Made by a program: the position numbers and the translations under genes. From NCBI GenBank assembly GCA_037968855.1, contig JBBKWH010000063.1, forward strand, positions 1-14,876: a stretch of 14,876 nucleotides of DNA. The letters are read 5' to 3'. This document shows positions 13,644 to 14,876 of this stretch, one piece after another. The stretch is from JBBKWH01 sp037968855 (GTDB lineage Bacteria; Pseudomonadota; Gammaproteobacteria; Pseudomonadales; Moraxellaceae). Below the pieces are notes generated by a model. The model saw only the letters and a list, made by a program, of their open reading frames with translations. It was not told the DNA's origin and made no database searches. Numbering within the stretch: position 1 is the stretch's first letter; each line of letters begins with the position of its first letter.

Positions 13644-13937
13644 ATGGAAGAATCCGTCCAATATATTCTGATCATTCACGCGGTGCATGATTACGACGCT
13701 TGGAAGAAAGTCTTCGATGCAGCGGCGGCGATTCGACGGGACGCTGGGGAGCAAAGTTTCCAAGTCCTCAGGTATGAGAAAGATCCAAACAAAGTGGTGC
13801 ATTTCTCCAAGTGGACTTCGATTGCAAAAGCAAAAGCATTCTTTGAATCCCCTAAGCTTGTAGACATTCGCAAACAGGCTGGCGTTGAAGCCCCTGAGTT
13901 CATTTACTTGCATCAGCTAGAAGCGGGTATTCTATGA
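13644..13937 (+). CDS. Small dimeric alpha-beta-barrel (ABM-like) protein
   Basis: A 97-residue protein resembling the antibiotic-biosynthesis-monooxygenase/dimeric ferredoxin-like barrel group: an N-terminal strand with His (YILIIHAVHDYDAWKKVFD), a middle strand (QSFQVLRYEKDPNKVVHFSKW), a helix AKAKAFFESPKL and a final strand EFIYLHQL. These proteins dimerise and may act as cofactor-free oxygenases, isomerases or small-ligand binders; no catalytic residue can be assigned. The ATG at 13644 fits the usual family length; GAGG lies 11 nt upstream, rather far. An ATG at 13623 and a TTG at 13611 are in frame but add no family sequence. It stands alone between the TetR gene and the antitoxin remnant. 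A link to the oxygenase block is possible but only by proximity. Confidence 0.7.
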   Translation: MEESVQYILIIHAVHDYDAWKKVFDAAAAIRRDAGEQSFQVLRYEKDPNKVVHFSKWTSIAKAKAFFESPKLVDIRKQAGVEAPEFIYLHQLEAGIL

Positions 13938-14008
13938 ATCAGCTATCTGCTTTTGCGTACACCTCATGCCCTGCCCACGCATCACTTTTCCAACATCACA
14001 CCCATCGC

Positions 14009-14290
14009 TTAAGCATGTAACTCTTTCGCTGCATCTGCCAAAATCTCAGCCGACACACCACGTTTTTTAAGTGCCTCCATCAGCCGAGCCTCGACACTAA
14101 ACGCAAACTGAGCTTCGTCTCGGCGTAAACCATCGCTGATGTACGACTTCAACAAGGCTTGATAACCAGAAAATCCACGATGTGGCGCAATCTCTTTCAT
14201 CGACTCAACCAGATCGACAGGAATCCGAATCGTGATTGACTTACTGGGACGATCTTTACTCAAACGAGCTTTTATTTTATCCGGCATCAT
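14009..14290 (-). CDS. BrnA/CopG-like ribbon-helix-helix antitoxin
   Basis: A 93-residue protein with a ribbon-helix-helix segment: the strand SITIRIPVDL is followed by helices VESMKEIAPH and GYQALLKSYISDGLRR. Such antitoxins bind their toxin and repress their own operon. The partner is indicated by what lies just upstream: the end of a BrnT-like toxin whose stop overlaps this start, as in brnT-brnA operons. The ATG at 14290 is preferred, with GAGGAG 10 nt upstream; a second ATG follows immediately, and an ATG at 14308 is also in frame but swallows the ribosome binding site. With the toxin truncated, this is an orphan antitoxin unless a second toxin copy exists. It could still act in trans. 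The specific BrnA label is less certain than the RHH fold. Confidence 0.65.
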   Translation of the reverse strand: MMPDKIKARLSKDRPSKSITIRIPVDLVESMKEIAPHRGFSGYQALLKSYISDGLRRDEAQFAFSVEARLMEALKKRGVSAEILADAAKELHA

Positions 14291-14393
14291 AATCTTTGCG
14301 CTCCTCATTGATGGCCTGACGTGCTGAGATCAAACGAATGCACTCCCCGTCATACTCAATATGAACCACGAACAACAACGTGTATATACATTG
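14277..14393 (-). pseudogene. brnT: C-terminal remnant of a BrnT-family toxin gene
   Basis: Reading the minus strand from just after an in-frame TGA (14394-14396) to the TAA at 14277-14279 gives 38 codons. The last 33 match the end of BrnT RNase toxins: a hydrophobic strand LLFVVHIEYDGE, then IRLISARQA and ERKDYDAG, where IRxISARxA is the hallmark of the family. Full BrnT is about 90 residues, so the first half, with most of the catalytic fold, is missing; upstream sequence shows no BrnT similarity. The stop overlaps the start of the antitoxin gene, preserving the ancestral operon junction. No start codon with a ribosome binding site is seen for the remnant. Confidence 0.7.
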
Positions 14394-14466
14394 TCAATTA
14401 AAAAACCTTTCAAATCCTAATACTTCACTCTAATCTCTTGTCGAGCAAGCCATTTCAATGCTTAAT

Positions 14467-14478
14467 CAACTTAAGTTG
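14467..14478. repeat. 12-bp palindrome CAACTTAAGTTG
   Basis: Perfect palindrome about 50 bp upstream of the small frameshifted gene. The core AACTTAAG recurs about 20 bp downstream, suggesting a possible tandem binding site. Confidence 0.3.
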
Positions 14479-14527
14479 CTTCAAAAGCCTAACTTAAGAT
14501 TTTTAGACTGATGGATAGGATGTAAAA

Positions 14528-14766
14528 ATGGAATTAAATGATTTTTTAGATGAATTTAAAGCATGGGATTCTCTATCAGAATGTCAGCGAATTTTTTTTT
14601 GGGTGATGACTACTTGCCCTTACCAAAACTACATGCAGAACGTATTTCGACTCTAAGTGGTATTCGAGCGGTAGATTTTATAAGGCTTGCTTTATATAAC
14701 GTACCAACTTACTCAATTGCAGCTTCTTGTGATTTTAAGCATAAAGATCGTATCTTGCTAAGTTGA
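14528..14766 (+). pseudogene. Small unknown gene split by a frameshift at a 9-T run
   Basis: ATG 14528 has a good AGGA site 7 nt upstream and encodes MELNDFLDEFKAWDSLSECQRIFF, here written in two parts: MELNDFLDEFKA then WDSLSECQRIFF. It then meets a run of nine T (14592-14600). In this frame it stops after 42 codons. The next frame runs on from the T run as LGDDYLPLPKLHAERI and so on to the TGA at 14764-14766. Adding one T, or slipping -1 on the T run, joins both parts into one 79-residue protein. The second frame has its own ATG at 14563, but no ribosome binding site. No family recognised. It may be a decayed gene, a phase-variable homopolymer or a sequencing error. Confidence 0.55.
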
Positions 14767-14786
14767 CAAGTAAAACTAAACGTGCA

Positions 14787-14799
14787 AAAAGTAACTTTT
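14787..14799. repeat. Small palindrome AAAAGT-A-ACTTTT
   Basis: Perfect 6-1-6 palindrome between the frameshifted gene and the last reading frame. It might lie near the end of an insertion sequence, but no partner repeat can be seen in the window. Confidence 0.2.
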
Positions 14800-14818
14800 A
14801 CATAACCCATCTTCCGCC

Positions 14819-14876
14819 ATGCCACGCATCGTCACTATTCCACTGAGTTTAGAAGAACAACAGCAACTCACTGACC
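14819..14876 (+). CDS. Start of a possible IS630-type transposase, truncated by window end
   Basis: An open frame starts at ATG 14819 and runs off the window after 19 codons (MPRIVTIPLSLEEQQQLTD). The N-terminal pattern, a short basic strand followed by a helix rich in Glu/Gln/Leu, resembles the opening of IS630-family transposases, but 19 residues are too few to be sure. No ribosome binding site is obvious, which is common for transposase genes. If right, an insertion-sequence end should lie between 14767 and 14819. Confidence 0.35.
   Translation, partial: MPRIVTIPLSLEEQQQLTD

Noticed and set aside
14563..14766. Separate 67-residue protein starting at ATG 14563
   Set aside because: No ribosome binding site; the better start at 14528 reads into the same sequence through a one-base shift at the T run.

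Overview
The window looks like chromosomal DNA of a gammaproteobacterium, most likely Moraxellaceae (Acinetobacter or Alkanindiges type). The AhpC variant (FTFNCPTEI around the peroxidatic Cys), the AT-leaning intergenic regions and the mix of a secreted lipase, a Baeyer-Villiger type monooxygenase and an SDR all fit. This placement is inference from recall; no search was run.

Layout. 1-1351 (minus): 3'-truncated AGCS sodium:alanine/glycine symporter gene carrying one in-frame amber codon. 1640-2797 (minus): lone tyrosine recombinase. 2964-3494 (plus): small Sel1-like lipoprotein. 3584-5908 (minus): ahpC then ahpF, the alkyl hydroperoxide reductase pair, with a strong transcript hairpin between them and a terminator behind. 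5909-6481: the longest non-coding stretch (573 bp), holding the divergent promoters and two clean inverted repeats. 6482-8287 (plus): secreted two-domain lipase of the LIP (Candida lipase A-like) family, closed by a textbook terminator. Only 32 bp after it starts a membrane-anchored helical protein of unknown family (8381-8974), whose architecture recalls lipase foldases.

9052-12721 (minus) is the most coherent block. In transcription order it encodes an SDR dehydrogenase, a ferritin-like diiron protein and an FAD/NADPH Baeyer-Villiger type monooxygenase, faced by a divergent TetR regulator (12802-13446) with an operator-like palindrome in the 80 bp between them. Hydroxylation (diiron), oxidation of the alcohol to a ketone (SDR) and oxygen insertion to an ester (BVMO) would make a sub-terminal oxidation route. 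Family membership is well supported; the combined pathway is hypothesis.

13644-14876 is decaying accessory DNA: a small dimeric alpha-beta-barrel protein, a BrnA-like RHH antitoxin preceded by only the last 38 codons of a BrnT toxin, a small gene split by a frameshift at a 9-T run, and at the edge the start of what may be an insertion-sequence transposase. No rRNA, tRNA or CRISPR array was seen.
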